64,000 nt of DNA from CAYNRG01 sp964399545 (GTDB taxonomy: Bacteria; Bacillota_I; Bacilli_A; Erysipelotrichales; Erysipelotrichaceae), in assembly GCA_964399545.1 (NCBI GenBank), contig CAYNRG010000001.1:337362-401361 (forward strand), given 5' to 3'. The first letter of the stretch is position 1, and every line of letters begins with the position of its first letter. Below are positions 16,556 through 25,004 of the stretch, one piece after another. The notes under the pieces are model-generated. The model saw nothing but the letters and a program-made list of their open reading frames with translations. It was not told where the DNA came from and ran no database searches. Position numbers and translations under genes: made by a program.

Positions 16556-17416
16556 TTAATCCAGAGGTTTTTGGTAATAATTACCTACAATTCGTTCACT
16601 GGTTGAGATTGAAATAAAAGCTCTTGCATCTACTTTTTTTATCGCATTCAAAACATCATGGAGCTCATATGCATTGATAACCATAAAAAGTAAAGAACGT
16701 GATTGATGAGTATACACACCCTCTCCATCAAATCGAGTGATTCCATGTCGACAAACATCTAAAATCGCTTGACTCACGGTTTCAGGATGTGCTGTTATAA
16801 TATTTAAAGTTTTCAGCTTATAGCGATGATGTAATGCACTAATAATCTGTGTGTTTCCAAACTGATAAATAATGGAATAAAATGCTTTATCCCATCCAAA
16901 AATCATTCCTGATATCACAATAATACAGGTGTTAAACAAGAATACATAGTTCCATGTCGAATGATTATATCGGTTTGCAACATAAATAGCTATGAAGTCG
17001 ACTCCTCCACTGCTTGCGTTATTCCTCAGTGCTAAGGCCACTGCCAACCCACTAATAGTTCCACCAAAAACAGCTAATAAAAGAGGATCAACAGTTAATG
17101 GTTGAATTGGCATAATCCAAGTGAAAAAACTTGTTAATGTGAACCACAAAATTGAATAACAAGCAAACATTTTACCAACATATTTAAACACGAAGATTGT
17201 CGTCACTACATTAAGAATCATATAAATTAAGCTGAAACTTACTGAAATTCCAGCCACATCAAAAAGCCGAGTAACTAACATTGAAATCCCAGCAAAACCA
17301 CCTGGAAATAAATCAGCAACTTCAACAAATGAATTGATTGCATAAGAATACATCAAAGAGGATATAATAACAATCCCTATAATTCTAATCGATATTTTAT
17401 TCTTCACCATCTTCAT
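16556..17416 (-). CDS. YitT family membrane protein
   Basis: About 286 residues: five or six hydrophobic segments over residues 1-195 with GGxxG-rich turns (LFPGGFAGISMLVTRLF, NNASSGGVDFIAIYV) followed by a soluble DUF2179-type domain of about 85 residues (TLNIITAHPETVSQAI onwards). The family is common in Firmicutes and its function is unknown. Of several start codons inside the end of rmuC, the ATG at 17416 lies five bases after GGGAG and is preferred. The gene therefore overlaps rmuC by 20 bases. Confidence 0.88.
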   Translation of the reverse strand: MKMVKNKISIRIIGIVIISSLMYSYAINSFVEVADLFPGGFAGISMLVTRLFDVAGISVSFSLIYMILNVVTTIFVFKYVGKMFACYSILWFTLTSFFTWIMPIQPLTVDPLLLAVFGGTISGLAVALALRNNASSGGVDFIAIYVANRYNHSTWNYVFLFNTCIIVISGMIFGWDKAFYSIIYQFGNTQIISALHHRYKLKTLNIITAHPETVSQAILDVCRHGITRFDGEGVYTHQSRSLLFMVINAYELHDVLNAIKKVDARAFISISTSERIVGNYYQKPLD

Positions 17417-18548
17417 CCTGACTCCCATCAATCTCCATATTATGAGCTTCCAATTTCACTGCTTCAATTTGTTTGAATCGCTTCATTATTTTATCTGAAG
17501 TTATATGTACATTTTGAATATCTTTATATGTTTTATCAAAGTCTTTTGAAACGGTATTAAAGCGAGTGTTATATCGTTCAAATTCCTTTGATAGTTTTAC
17601 AAATTCTTCTTGAATTTCCAAAACACGATCATTTCTTTCCTGTCCTAAATAAATCGCTTTAATCGCTGTAATATAGGCCATTAGCGTAGTTGGAGAAACC
17701 AAATAGACCTTCGAGCTATAAGATAATTGTATAACTTCATCAAAATGTCCATATATTTCAGCAAAAACTGCCTCTGCTGGAATAAACATATAGGCTATCT
17801 CTGCCGTTTCTCCTGGAATAATATATTTTTCCGAAATATCCTTAATATGTTTAATAACATCTCTTTTAAATTGATTCCTAGCACGAGACTCTTCTTCTGA
17901 ATTTGAAGAAGCATCCATAATTCTATTATAATTCTCTAAAGGAAATTTTGAGTCAATAATAATCGTTCCTAGTGGTTCTGGTGCAAAGAGTGCACAATCT
18001 CCTATTGATCCATTGGAGAGCTTATACTGCTTAGAAAATCGCTTTTCATTATTTCCAAAAACACTTTCTAAAATGGAATACAACTCTACTTCTCCCCAAG
18101 TTCCTCTTGTTTTTTTATCCGTTAAAACATTTTGTAGAGTGGTAATGTTTGTTGAAAGAGATTTCAAATTTTCTTGTGTTTGATTAATTTTAGCCATTTG
18201 TTCTAAAACACCAGAAAATGCTTTATTTGTTTTCTCAAATCCTTCTAGCAAACTTTCATTTACCTTTTTTTCAATGCTGACTAACCGATTTACGGTCGTT
18301 TCATTCAGTTGATTTAAGTCACCTTTTACAGAACTAGTCATCATTGTTTGAAACTGATTAAACTCTGTCTGTATTTGTTGTTTTAACTGCAAAATATCTT
18401 GATTACTCTCCTTGTTAGCCTGGTATAATCCTTCTTTAAAAATAAGTTGCTGCTTCATCATTGTGCGATTAACTAATAACACTAAAATCAACCCTATCAC
18501 GATAAATAGAATTACCATGATTATTAAAAAAACCATTTCTTTATCCAT
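17397..18548 (-). CDS. rmuC: RmuC-family DNA recombination protein
   Basis: A 383-residue protein: one N-terminal membrane helix (residues 6-27), a long coiled coil (about 30-145) and the RmuC nuclease-like domain with RGTWGEVELYSILE, IIIDSKFPLENY and YMFIPAEAVFAEIY, where the D-(E)-K type residues of the PD-(D/E)XK fold are visible. RmuC limits inversions and rearrangements at repeats. The start has AAGGTGG nearby. It is translated with yitT through an overlap. Confidence 0.93.
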   Translation of the reverse strand: MDKEMVFLIIMVILFIVIGLILVLLVNRTMMKQQLIFKEGLYQANKESNQDILQLKQQIQTEFNQFQTMMTSSVKGDLNQLNETTVNRLVSIEKKVNESLLEGFEKTNKAFSGVLEQMAKINQTQENLKSLSTNITTLQNVLTDKKTRGTWGEVELYSILESVFGNNEKRFSKQYKLSNGSIGDCALFAPEPLGTIIIDSKFPLENYNRIMDASSNSEEESRARNQFKRDVIKHIKDISEKYIIPGETAEIAYMFIPAEAVFAEIYGHFDEVIQLSYSSKVYLVSPTTLMAYITAIKAIYLGQERNDRVLEIQEEFVKLSKEFERYNTRFNTVSKDFDKTYKDIQNVHITSDKIMKRFKQIEAVKLEAHNMEIDGSQDEDGEE

Positions 18549-18579
18549 AATCTTACCACCTTCAGATTATTATACCACA

Positions 18580-19041
18580 TTACTCTATTTCTAAAAGAAT
18601 AAATTTACGATTTATTAACTTCATTTTCTTCAAAAAAACTTCGGCACGTTTTCTTTGCTTTTTTATAATCCTCGCATCAATAGACAGATGATAAATTGTT
18701 CCGTCTGTCATTTGAAGCATTGTTAGTTTTTCATCGTTGGAAGAAATCTTCAAAAGATATTTATATTGAATAAAAAAGCAATCTTCAGAAGAATAAGAAG
18801 CAGTTGGCAGAAACAAAATAGCATCCTTTTCAGAAACTAAAATCGGAGGTTTCTGAACAATTTTTGTTAAATATCTTGCGCTTTTTAACCGTCCATCTAG
18901 AGTAGCTCCATGATTTAAACACCACTCTTCTAATAAACGGCTGGGTTTGTTCATCATTTTCCCAACACACTTCCCTTTAAAAAAGAAAAGAGTTTCTTTC
19001 TCCTCAGCATTATAATAAAAAAAATGACAATATCGGTACAT
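18580..19041 (-). CDS. comK: ComK family competence transcription factor
   Basis: A 153-residue protein matching ComK over its length: an opening region with FKGKCVGKMMNKPSRLLEEW, then HGATLDGRLKSARYLTKIVQ, the most conserved KPPILVSEKDAILFLPTAS segment, and a C-terminal part with TDGTIYHLS. ComK switches on DNA uptake and recombination genes in Bacillus, and ComK-family proteins occur in many non-sporing Firmicutes. It is somewhat shorter than Bacillus ComK (about 190), lacking the C-terminal tail. AAGGGG lies about 11 bases before the ATG. It stands alone, and a tandem 11-base repeat lies 50-70 bases upstream. Confidence 0.85.
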   Translation of the reverse strand: MYRYCHFFYYNAEEKETLFFFKGKCVGKMMNKPSRLLEEWCLNHGATLDGRLKSARYLTKIVQKPPILVSEKDAILFLPTASYSSEDCFFIQYKYLLKISSNDEKLTMLQMTDGTIYHLSIDARIIKKQRKRAEVFLKKMKLINRKFILLEIE

Positions 19042-19088
19042 AACTAGTTCATCCCCTTCAACTTTATCTTACACAAATTGTCTTATTT

Positions 19089-19110
19089 TTTTTCCTAAAT
19101 TTTTCCTAAA
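19089..19110. repeat. Exact tandem 11-base repeat upstream of comK
   Basis: TTTTTCCTAAA occurs twice in direct succession (19089-19099 and 19100-19110), 48-69 bases upstream of the comK ATG. One helical turn of spacing would put two identical sites on the same face of the DNA, which suits a dimeric or cooperative regulator. It does not match the AAAA-N5-TTTT ComK box. Confidence 0.6.
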
Positions 19111-19115
19111 TTAAT

Positions 19116-19147
19116 TAAAAAGCTCGTTGAAAGAATTTCCAACGAGC
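19116..19147 (-). terminator. Terminator of ridA
   Basis: Perfect 8-bp stem GCTCGTTG/CAACGAGC with a 10-base loop, followed on the minus strand by UUUUUAAUU. It lies just after the ridA stop. Confidence 0.88.
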
Positions 19148-19154
19148 TCCTATA

Positions 19155-19667
19155 CTATTCTTGACACCCGCAAGAGTCAGAATTTCCATTGCTACAGCAT
19201 CCAGAGTCACTGCTATCATTGCCGCAGCCTCCTCCACAACCATTACATCCTTCTTGTTGAGCAGCCATCTGTTGCTCATACACTAGAGTATCAATCACTA
19301 TACACTCAATTTCAACCTTTACCCCTTTTGGTAATGCGGCTACTTGAACAGTTGAGCGTGCAGGATATGGTTCTGAAAAACATGAAGCATAGATTTTATT
19401 CATTTCATCAAATTCTGATAAGTCTGTCATAAATACAGTTGTTTTCAAAATATGTCTGCATTCCAAATTCATTTCTGCAAGAACAGCTTCAATATTCTTC
19501 AAAACTTGAGCTGTTTGTTCCTGAATTGTTGTTCCTACAACTTCACCAGTTTCTGGGTTTAACGGAATTTGTCCAGATAAATAAACGAAATCACCTAATT
19601 TGACAGCTTGTGAATATGGCCCTAATGCTTTTGGCGCATTAGGCGATGAAAAAGATTGAGTAAACAT
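19155..19667 (-). CDS. ridA: RidA (YjgF/YER057c) family protein with cysteine-rich tail
   Basis: RidA hydrolyses reactive enamine/imine intermediates released by PLP enzymes. Residues 1-126 form a complete RidA domain: NAPKALGPYSQAV, VYLSGQIPLNPETGE, and the catalytic-site segment PARSTVQVAALPKGVKVEIECI with the conserved Arg. Normal RidA stops there (about 125 residues). This one goes on for about 40 more residues, first QQMAAQQEG and then a Gly/Ser/Asn-rich tail with seven Cys in 30 residues (GCNGCGGGCG, GCCS, SCGCQE). The tail looks like a metal-binding or redox tag rather than a fold. The gene follows a small membrane protein gene by 12 bases. Confidence 0.93.
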   Translation of the reverse strand: MFTQSFSSPNAPKALGPYSQAVKLGDFVYLSGQIPLNPETGEVVGTTIQEQTAQVLKNIEAVLAEMNLECRHILKTTVFMTDLSEFDEMNKIYASCFSEPYPARSTVQVAALPKGVKVEIECIVIDTLVYEQQMAAQQEGCNGCGGGCGNDSSDSGCCSNGNSDSCGCQE

Positions 19668-19679
19668 ATAAATCCTCCT

Positions 19680-19853
19680 TTAATAAAAGTTTGACTTTAA
19701 ATCATCATTGTCAGATTGATAATATTCTGATTCTAATTTTTTCATTCGATGCTCATGGTGTTTAACAAAAACTCGATACGTTAAATATAACCCATAAACA
19801 ATTATCATTAACAAAACCGCAAATGACATGAAATCATTAATATTCTCAATCAT
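19680..19853 (-). CDS. Small single-pass membrane protein
   Basis: A 57-residue protein: a short N-terminus, one hydrophobic segment (FMSFAVLLMIIVYGLYLTY, about residues 8-26), then a charged tail with a His/Lys cluster (KHHEHRMKKLESEYYQ). The ATG at 19853 sits after AGAGGTGAC. An in-frame GTG three codons upstream is part of that site. No family recognised. It is read together with ridA, 12 bases downstream. Confidence 0.6.
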   Translation of the reverse strand: MIENINDFMSFAVLLMIIVYGLYLTYRVFVKHHEHRMKKLESEYYQSDNDDLKSNFY

Positions 19854-19916
19854 TAAAGTCACCTCTTTCTCCTATATAATTATAATCAATAACGATAACT
19901 TTGTCTAATAGAATAA

Positions 19917-20432
19917 TCATGAGTCTACATCTAACCAATTTTCTCCTTTTAATACTTCAACTGGACTTAATCCCTCATAATTACGTTGACGATGAACTTC
20001 ATAAACACATATTGCAACACAATTGGATAAATTTAAAGAGCGCGCAGTTGATATCATCGGAAGTCTTGCACAACAATTGCGATATTTCTTTAGAATAGAT
20101 TTAGGAATACCTGTACTTTCTTTCCCAAAAATCAAATAAATATCTTCTTCCATCGTTTTATAATCAAAAGCAGTTGGGCTCTTATCTCCATAGCGAGTAA
20201 TGAAAATAAAATTTCCGTTGTTCTTCGAAATAAAGTCTTCCCAAGAGTTATATCTAATTAAATTAATATCCTCTCTATAATCCATCCCTGCTCGTTTTAA
20301 ATGTTTTTCATCCAACTTAAATCCTAAAGGTTCAATTAAATGTAACTGACAGTTCGCTGCCACACATGTGCGCATAATGTTCCCGGTGTTTTGTGGAATC
20401 TCGGGTTCGTATAAAACAACATTTATCTTCAT
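19917..20432 (-). CDS. trmL: tRNA (cytidine(34)-2'-O)-methyltransferase
   Basis: A 171-residue SPOUT methyltransferase. The trefoil-knot motifs are present: PEIPQNTGNIMRTCVAAN, LIFGKESTGIP (near residue 100) and the C-terminal STARSLNLSNCVAICVYE. TrmL methylates the wobble ribose of tRNA-Leu isoacceptors. The length is typical for the minimal single-domain form. It starts inside the stop of the preceding DUF1461 gene (ATGA overlap) and ends the four-gene operon. Confidence 0.94.
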   Translation of the reverse strand: MKINVVLYEPEIPQNTGNIMRTCVAANCQLHLIEPLGFKLDEKHLKRAGMDYREDINLIRYNSWEDFISKNNGNFIFITRYGDKSPTAFDYKTMEEDIYLIFGKESTGIPKSILKKYRNCCARLPMISTARSLNLSNCVAICVYEVHRQRNYEGLSPVEVLKGENWLDVDS

Positions 20433-21106
20433 TTTATCCTCCTCAATTTATATGCAAAGCCTATTACTATCGTACAGCTAATCACATAATAAATCGCAAT
20501 ATCAAAAACCATATCAAAGAAAAATTGGCTAGGAACAAGTTGAATTAATCGATCTGTCAAAGGGTTTAACAAAAATAAATCATTAGTAAAAAATACATAA
20601 TGAAAATCTAGCCAAAAATTTTGAAAATCTAATAAAGCATAAACCCCTAATGCAAACAAAACTCCCATCAAAGTATAAAAAACTTTAATAATTGCTGTGG
20701 AGAAAAGATAAGCTACTTCTTTTTTATAAAAATACCACCCAACGGCAAGACCTACCACGACAGCACCCCAACAAAGCCACTTTACCTTCATTGCATCAAG
20801 ATAAAGTTTTTGAACATCCACCATATGATCTTTTTCTCGTTGATTAAACATTTCTACTTCATCGCTTCCAATAGTAACAATCATATCTAAGTTATCTCTT
20901 TTTCCTACAATATACTCCAATAGGCCTTCTGTTACCAAGCGAAGGTCTGTATCACTAATATTCAATTCTTCTGTATGATTTAATTTACTGTATTCTCTCC
21001 AATAAAAATTACGATTCATCACTCTTAAATCTAAAACAGTCAGAAAAAGAGCTATAAAAAAAGCTAAAGCAACAGGATAGAAAACAATTTTATAATTTTT
21101 TTTCAT
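20429..21106 (-). CDS. DUF1461/TIGR01906 integral membrane protein
   Basis: A 225-residue protein with a membrane helix at the N-terminus, an outside loop containing the family signature MFNQREKDHMVDVQKL (near residue 85), and four further helices. The loop also has DTDLRLVTEGLLEYIVGKR, another family feature. Function unknown. It overlaps rdgB by 17 bases upstream and trmL by four bases downstream. Confidence 0.85.
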   Translation of the reverse strand: MKKNYKIVFYPVALAFFIALFLTVLDLRVMNRNFYWREYSKLNHTEELNISDTDLRLVTEGLLEYIVGKRDNLDMIVTIGSDEVEMFNQREKDHMVDVQKLYLDAMKVKWLCWGAVVVGLAVGWYFYKKEVAYLFSTAIIKVFYTLMGVLFALGVYALLDFQNFWLDFHYVFFTNDLFLLNPLTDRLIQLVPSQFFFDMVFDIAIYYVISCTIVIGFAYKLRRIK

Positions 21107-21677
21107 TTAAGTACTCCATTAACTTTTGACAAGCTTTCGCTCGGTGAGATACTTTGTTTTTCTCTTTTTCTGTGACTTCCCCAAATGTTTTATTAAGAGG
21201 TGGATAGTGAAAAATTGGATCATAGCCAAAGCCATTTTCTCCGGTTATCTTTTCTGCAACTCGGCCTTCTGTTTCTCCACGGAAAAAAATAGTTTTCTCC
21301 CCATAAACAGCTAAGGCTACTACACATACAAAGCGGCAAGATCGATTATCAGTGCCTTCAATTTGATCTAAAATAGTTTGATTTTTAACTTTGTATGAAG
21401 TATCATACCCTAAATATCGTGCAGAATAAACTCCAGGTTTTTTATCCAATGCATCTACTTCAAATCCTGAATCATCTGAAATCCACGTTGTTTTAAATCG
21501 TTTTGATAAACTTTCTGCCTTTAGGACCGCATTTTCTTCAAATGTTTCCCCTGTTTCATCAATATCGATTACTTCTTCTAAATCTAGTAATGTTTTAATT
21601 TGATAACCTAACGGCTCTAGCATTGACTTATATTCGTCAATTTTGTGCTTGTTTTGCGTTGCAATCCATAATTCCAT
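21090..21677 (-). CDS. rdgB: XTP/dITP diphosphatase (RdgB/HAM1)
   Basis: It cleaves deaminated purine nucleotides (dITP, XTP) to monophosphates and keeps them out of DNA and RNA. Features: WIATQNKHKIDEYKSML at the start, TWISDDSGFEVDALDKKPGVYSARY around the metal site, and GFGYDPIFHYPPLNKTFGE near the C-terminus, all classical. The start is set at the ATG at 21677, six bases after GGAG, giving 195 residues. The gene overlaps the preceding radical SAM gene by 41 bases, which is long for this genome. Confidence 0.96.
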   Translation of the reverse strand: MELWIATQNKHKIDEYKSMLEPLGYQIKTLLDLEEVIDIDETGETFEENAVLKAESLSKRFKTTWISDDSGFEVDALDKKPGVYSARYLGYDTSYKVKNQTILDQIEGTDNRSCRFVCVVALAVYGEKTIFFRGETEGRVAEKITGENGFGYDPIFHYPPLNKTFGEVTEKEKNKVSHRAKACQKLMEYLNEKKL

Positions 21678-23322
21678 AAGTTTCTCCATCCTTTTCTATC
21701 CAAAATTCTTGTGGTAGTTGCTGCATCTTCGAGTAAAGGAATAGCTGCAATAGAATTTTATTATTGAAATAACCCCACTCTAGTTTACCATATCGATATA
21801 AATCTTGCTCATTGAAAATTTTTTGTTCAATTAATTGCTCATAGACCTCTTTCCTAAGAGAATGATCCACATCTTGATCAAAAAGACGCTTAGGTTTTTG
21901 TTTAAATAATCGATAATAATCAGAAGAAAAGAGAGCTCTTCTTTCTTCTTCTGTTAAAGGGCAATCCACGTCTTGAAGACTTTCTATTAAGAACAAAAAC
22001 ATATCTCTAGTCTGAATTTGCGAAGAAAATTGCTGCATCTTTCGTCCTGTTTCTTTTAAAATTTCAAAAACATCTACATCTTTATCAAAGAGAGTTTTCA
22101 AAATATTTCTACATCTTCCCGAATTATAAAGTTTTTCTGTTGCTTGGTAAAGCCATTCTATTTCTTTAATGTCCTTTTCAGAAAGCCAATTTGTTTTTTT
22201 TATTTCATAAGGTGCTTCCAAATTAAATTCTATACCAAATTTTATAGCTTGACGTCTCAACGCTGTTCCTTTTAATAATTTTAAAATCCCTACCTGAATT
22301 TCATCAGAAAAACAAGAAAATAACTCTACATAGGAGTTCTTAAAGGAAGACAAATCTTCATAGGGAAGCCCTGCAATCAAATCTACATGTAAATGGTGAC
22401 CTACTCGATTTAATTTCATCACCACTTCTTTTAACTTTTCAAGGTCTTGGTCTCGGCAAACAGCTCTTAATGATTCTTTGTTAAATGACTGTACTCCTAC
22501 TTCAAAACGAAATCGTTCTTGGTTTCCTTCCTCAAAAAAAGATAATAATTCTTCTGAAATACAATCAGCTACAACTTCTACTTGAAAGCTATACTCGACA
22601 TCTAAATTAGCTATAGATTTAGCTATCTTCAAGGCTCGATTTGGATTAACATTAAATGTTCGATCTAAAAATTTGACTTGCTTACACGATTTCTTAGATA
22701 AACGCTGGAGTGTTTCTAAAACATAATTTTCTGAAAAAAAACGAACATCATTATCGCAAGAAGATAAGCAATAACTGCAATGATAAGGACATCCTCTACT
22801 GGTTTCTATGTAACAATAGCGATTTTTTGATATTTCTTGATCCATCTCTAAGAAGTATGGAGATTCAAACTGTTCTAGCCAAGATAAGTCTACTTTTGCA
22901 TATTGAACATCTGATTGTCTTTCTTTAGACAAATAGCCATCTACTATTTTTCTTTGATGGCATATTTCCCAAAATCCTTTCTCACCCTCTCCACGCAAAA
23001 CACATTCAATCGGTAAATCCAACCAAGAATTAGCATCAAAAGAAACTTCTGGACCTCCTAAAATAATCCGTACATTAGGCAAAAGTTTTTTAATTTTCAA
23101 AATCCATTCTTTAGTTTCTTCACTATTCCAAATGTAGACAGAGATTCCGATTACATCCGGAGACTCTTGAGCTATTTTTTGCGCACAAACCTCTAGGTTA
23201 TCTTTAACTGTAAACTCATAAATCATTACATCATCATTTGGATTTCGTGTAACATAGAGCCATCTTAGAGCTAAATTAGTATGTATGTATTTTGCATTTA
23301 ATGTTGTAAGTAAAATCTTCAT
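21637..23322 (-). CDS. B12-binding-domain radical SAM protein (DUF4080 type)
   Basis: About 561 residues. An N-terminal Rossmann-like cobalamin-binding-type domain (MKILLTTLNAKYIHTNLALR, RIILGGPEVSF) lacks the DxHxxG His ligand, as is normal in this class. It is followed by a radical SAM domain with ETSRGCPYHCSYCLSS (Cx3Cx2C, near residue 185), FRFEVGVQSF and LIAGLPYED, and a C-terminal DUF4080-like region of about 200 residues. These proteins are widespread in anaerobic Firmicutes. The substrate is unknown. The start is chosen at the ATG at 23322, after GAAGGTG. It is first in an operon with rdgB, DUF1461 and trmL. Confidence 0.85.
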   Translation of the reverse strand: MKILLTTLNAKYIHTNLALRWLYVTRNPNDDVMIYEFTVKDNLEVCAQKIAQESPDVIGISVYIWNSEETKEWILKIKKLLPNVRIILGGPEVSFDANSWLDLPIECVLRGEGEKGFWEICHQRKIVDGYLSKERQSDVQYAKVDLSWLEQFESPYFLEMDQEISKNRYCYIETSRGCPYHCSYCLSSCDNDVRFFSENYVLETLQRLSKKSCKQVKFLDRTFNVNPNRALKIAKSIANLDVEYSFQVEVVADCISEELLSFFEEGNQERFRFEVGVQSFNKESLRAVCRDQDLEKLKEVVMKLNRVGHHLHVDLIAGLPYEDLSSFKNSYVELFSCFSDEIQVGILKLLKGTALRRQAIKFGIEFNLEAPYEIKKTNWLSEKDIKEIEWLYQATEKLYNSGRCRNILKTLFDKDVDVFEILKETGRKMQQFSSQIQTRDMFLFLIESLQDVDCPLTEEERRALFSSDYYRLFKQKPKRLFDQDVDHSLRKEVYEQLIEQKIFNEQDLYRYGKLEWGYFNNKILLQLFLYSKMQQLPQEFWIEKDGETYGIMDCNAKQAQN

Positions 23323-23341
23323 AAAATCACCTTCTTTGTGT

Positions 23342-23350
23342 ATTATATCA
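23342..23350 (-). promoter_or_regulatory. Extended -10 promoter of the radical SAM-rdgB-DUF1461-trmL operon
   Basis: Minus strand TGATATAAT (TATAAT at 23347-23342), 20 bases before the start codon. There is no clear -35. Confidence 0.6.
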
Positions 23351-23441
23351 TTTTTCAAACTAAAAAGATGCATATTTAACTAATGTAGCCTATCCCTTAA
23401 GGAATGTTAGCTATACTATCCTTTTATTCTAAAAATGTAAA

Positions 23442-23470
23442 TTGTAAAAATTAATAAATTATCGTATAAT
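23442..23470 (+). promoter_or_regulatory. gltX promoter
   Basis: TTGTAA (23442-23447), 17-base spacer, perfect TATAAT (23465-23470), about 26 bases before the ATG. No T-box leader fits in the remaining space. Confidence 0.78.
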
Positions 23471-23496
23471 AAAGATTACGAAAAAGAGGTAATAGT

Positions 23497-24951
23497 ATGA
23501 AAAAAATTAGAACACGTTTTGCCCCTAGCCCTACTGGCTATATGCATATTGGAAACTTGAGAACTGCCCTTTATGAATACCTAATTGCAAAGAAAGATGG
23601 TGGAGACTTTTTGCTTCGGATTGAAGACACCGATCAAGACCGCCTTGTAGAAGGTGCAACAGATATCATCTATGATACTTTAAAGCAATGTCGTTTATTC
23701 CACGATGAAGGTCCTGATATTGGTGGAGAATTTGGACCCTATGTCCAATCTGAGCGAATGAAGTCTGGAGTCTATAAAGAATATGCTGAACAATTAATTC
23801 AGCTTGATGGAGCTCACTACTGTTTCTGTAAAGATAGTGATATCCAAAGCCAACGTGAAGTTGCTGTCGCTCGTGGAGTTTCTTTTAAATTTGATGATCC
23901 TTGTAAACACCTTTCTAAAGAAGAAAGTAAAACTCGTGTTTTAAATGGAGAATCTTATGTTATTCGCCAAAATATCAACCCTGTTGGAACTACATCTTTT
24001 ACTGATGAAGTTTATGGAACAATCACTGTTGAAAACAGTACTTTAGATGAAAGTATTTTGTTGAAATCCGATGGATTTCCAACTTATAACTTTGCTAATA
24101 TTATTGATGATCACCTCATGAATATCACTCACGTTGTACGTGGAAATGAGTATTTATCATCAACACCGAAGTACAACCTTATTTATCAATCATTCGGTTG
24201 GGAAATTCCTACCTATGTCCATTGCCCTCCTGTAATGAAAGATGAACATCAAAAACTATCTAAAAGAAATGGTGATGCTTCCTTTCAAGATTTAATTGCT
24301 AAAGGATATTTACCAGAGGCAGTGGTCAATTATATTGCGCTTCTGGGATGGGCTCCTGAAACTGATCAAGAAATCTATACTTTGGATGAACTAACGCAAG
24401 CTTTCAATGTTCATCGCATAGGCACATCTGGAGCTATTTTTGATATTGATAAACTGACATGGCTAAATGGACTATATTTAAGAAAAATGGATTTAAAGAG
24501 TTATTATGATTTAATTAAACCTATTCTAGAAACTTCGGTTTCTGATTCCTATAATCATAAGGATATTGCTAAAATTCTTCAACAACGGGTCAATATTATT
24601 TCTGAAATCCCTGAAATGATTGATTTCTTCGATAACTACCCATCATTTTCAAATGATTTGTATATAAATAAAAAAATGAAAACTACTCCTGAGATTGCGC
24701 TTCAATCCTTGATAGCTACGAAAAATCTCGTAGAAGCTATATCTTCTTGGGAGGAAACTATCATTCATGATCAAATGATGAATCTTGCACAAGTTTTAGA
24801 GATTAAAAATGGACAGCTTTTATTCCCTGTTCGAATCGCCTTATCAGGAAAACAATTTACTCCAGGCGGAGGAATAGAAATTGCATATATTCTTGGAAAG
24901 GAAGAAACTCTTCGTCGATTATCTTTAGCTATCGATGAATTAGAAAAATAA
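23497..24951 (+). CDS. gltX: Glutamyl-tRNA synthetase
   Basis: A class I synthetase of 484 residues. The HIGH motif is FAPSPTGYMHIGNLRTALYE (residues 8-27) and the KMSKS loop is KLSKRNGDAS (near 253). DTDQDR of the acceptor-binding region is present. In Firmicutes without GlnRS this enzyme also charges tRNA-Gln with glutamate for later amidation by GatCAB, but neither gene can be checked here. AGAGGT precedes the ATG. Consensus promoter and own terminator, so monocistronic. Confidence 0.98.
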   Translation: MKKIRTRFAPSPTGYMHIGNLRTALYEYLIAKKDGGDFLLRIEDTDQDRLVEGATDIIYDTLKQCRLFHDEGPDIGGEFGPYVQSERMKSGVYKEYAEQLIQLDGAHYCFCKDSDIQSQREVAVARGVSFKFDDPCKHLSKEESKTRVLNGESYVIRQNINPVGTTSFTDEVYGTITVENSTLDESILLKSDGFPTYNFANIIDDHLMNITHVVRGNEYLSSTPKYNLIYQSFGWEIPTYVHCPPVMKDEHQKLSKRNGDASFQDLIAKGYLPEAVVNYIALLGWAPETDQEIYTLDELTQAFNVHRIGTSGAIFDIDKLTWLNGLYLRKMDLKSYYDLIKPILETSVSDSYNHKDIAKILQQRVNIISEIPEMIDFFDNYPSFSNDLYINKKMKTTPEIALQSLIATKNLVEAISSWEETIIHDQMMNLAQVLEIKNGQLLFPVRIALSGKQFTPGGGIEIAYILGKEETLRRLSLAIDELEK

Positions 24952-24974
24952 AAAGGTAGCTTCTGCCTTTTTTT
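24951..24974 (+). terminator. Terminator of gltX
   Basis: AAAAGGTA, a 5-base loop, then TGCCTTTTTTT, starting at the gltX stop. The stem is A/T-assisted with a U-tract of seven. Confidence 0.8.
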
Positions 24975-25004
24975 AAAACTATGGAAAGAAAAGGATGATT
25001 TCAC

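Noticed and set aside
23374..23496. T-box leader for gltX
   Set aside because: No T-box core sequence or terminator, and the promoter lies only 26 bases before the start codon.
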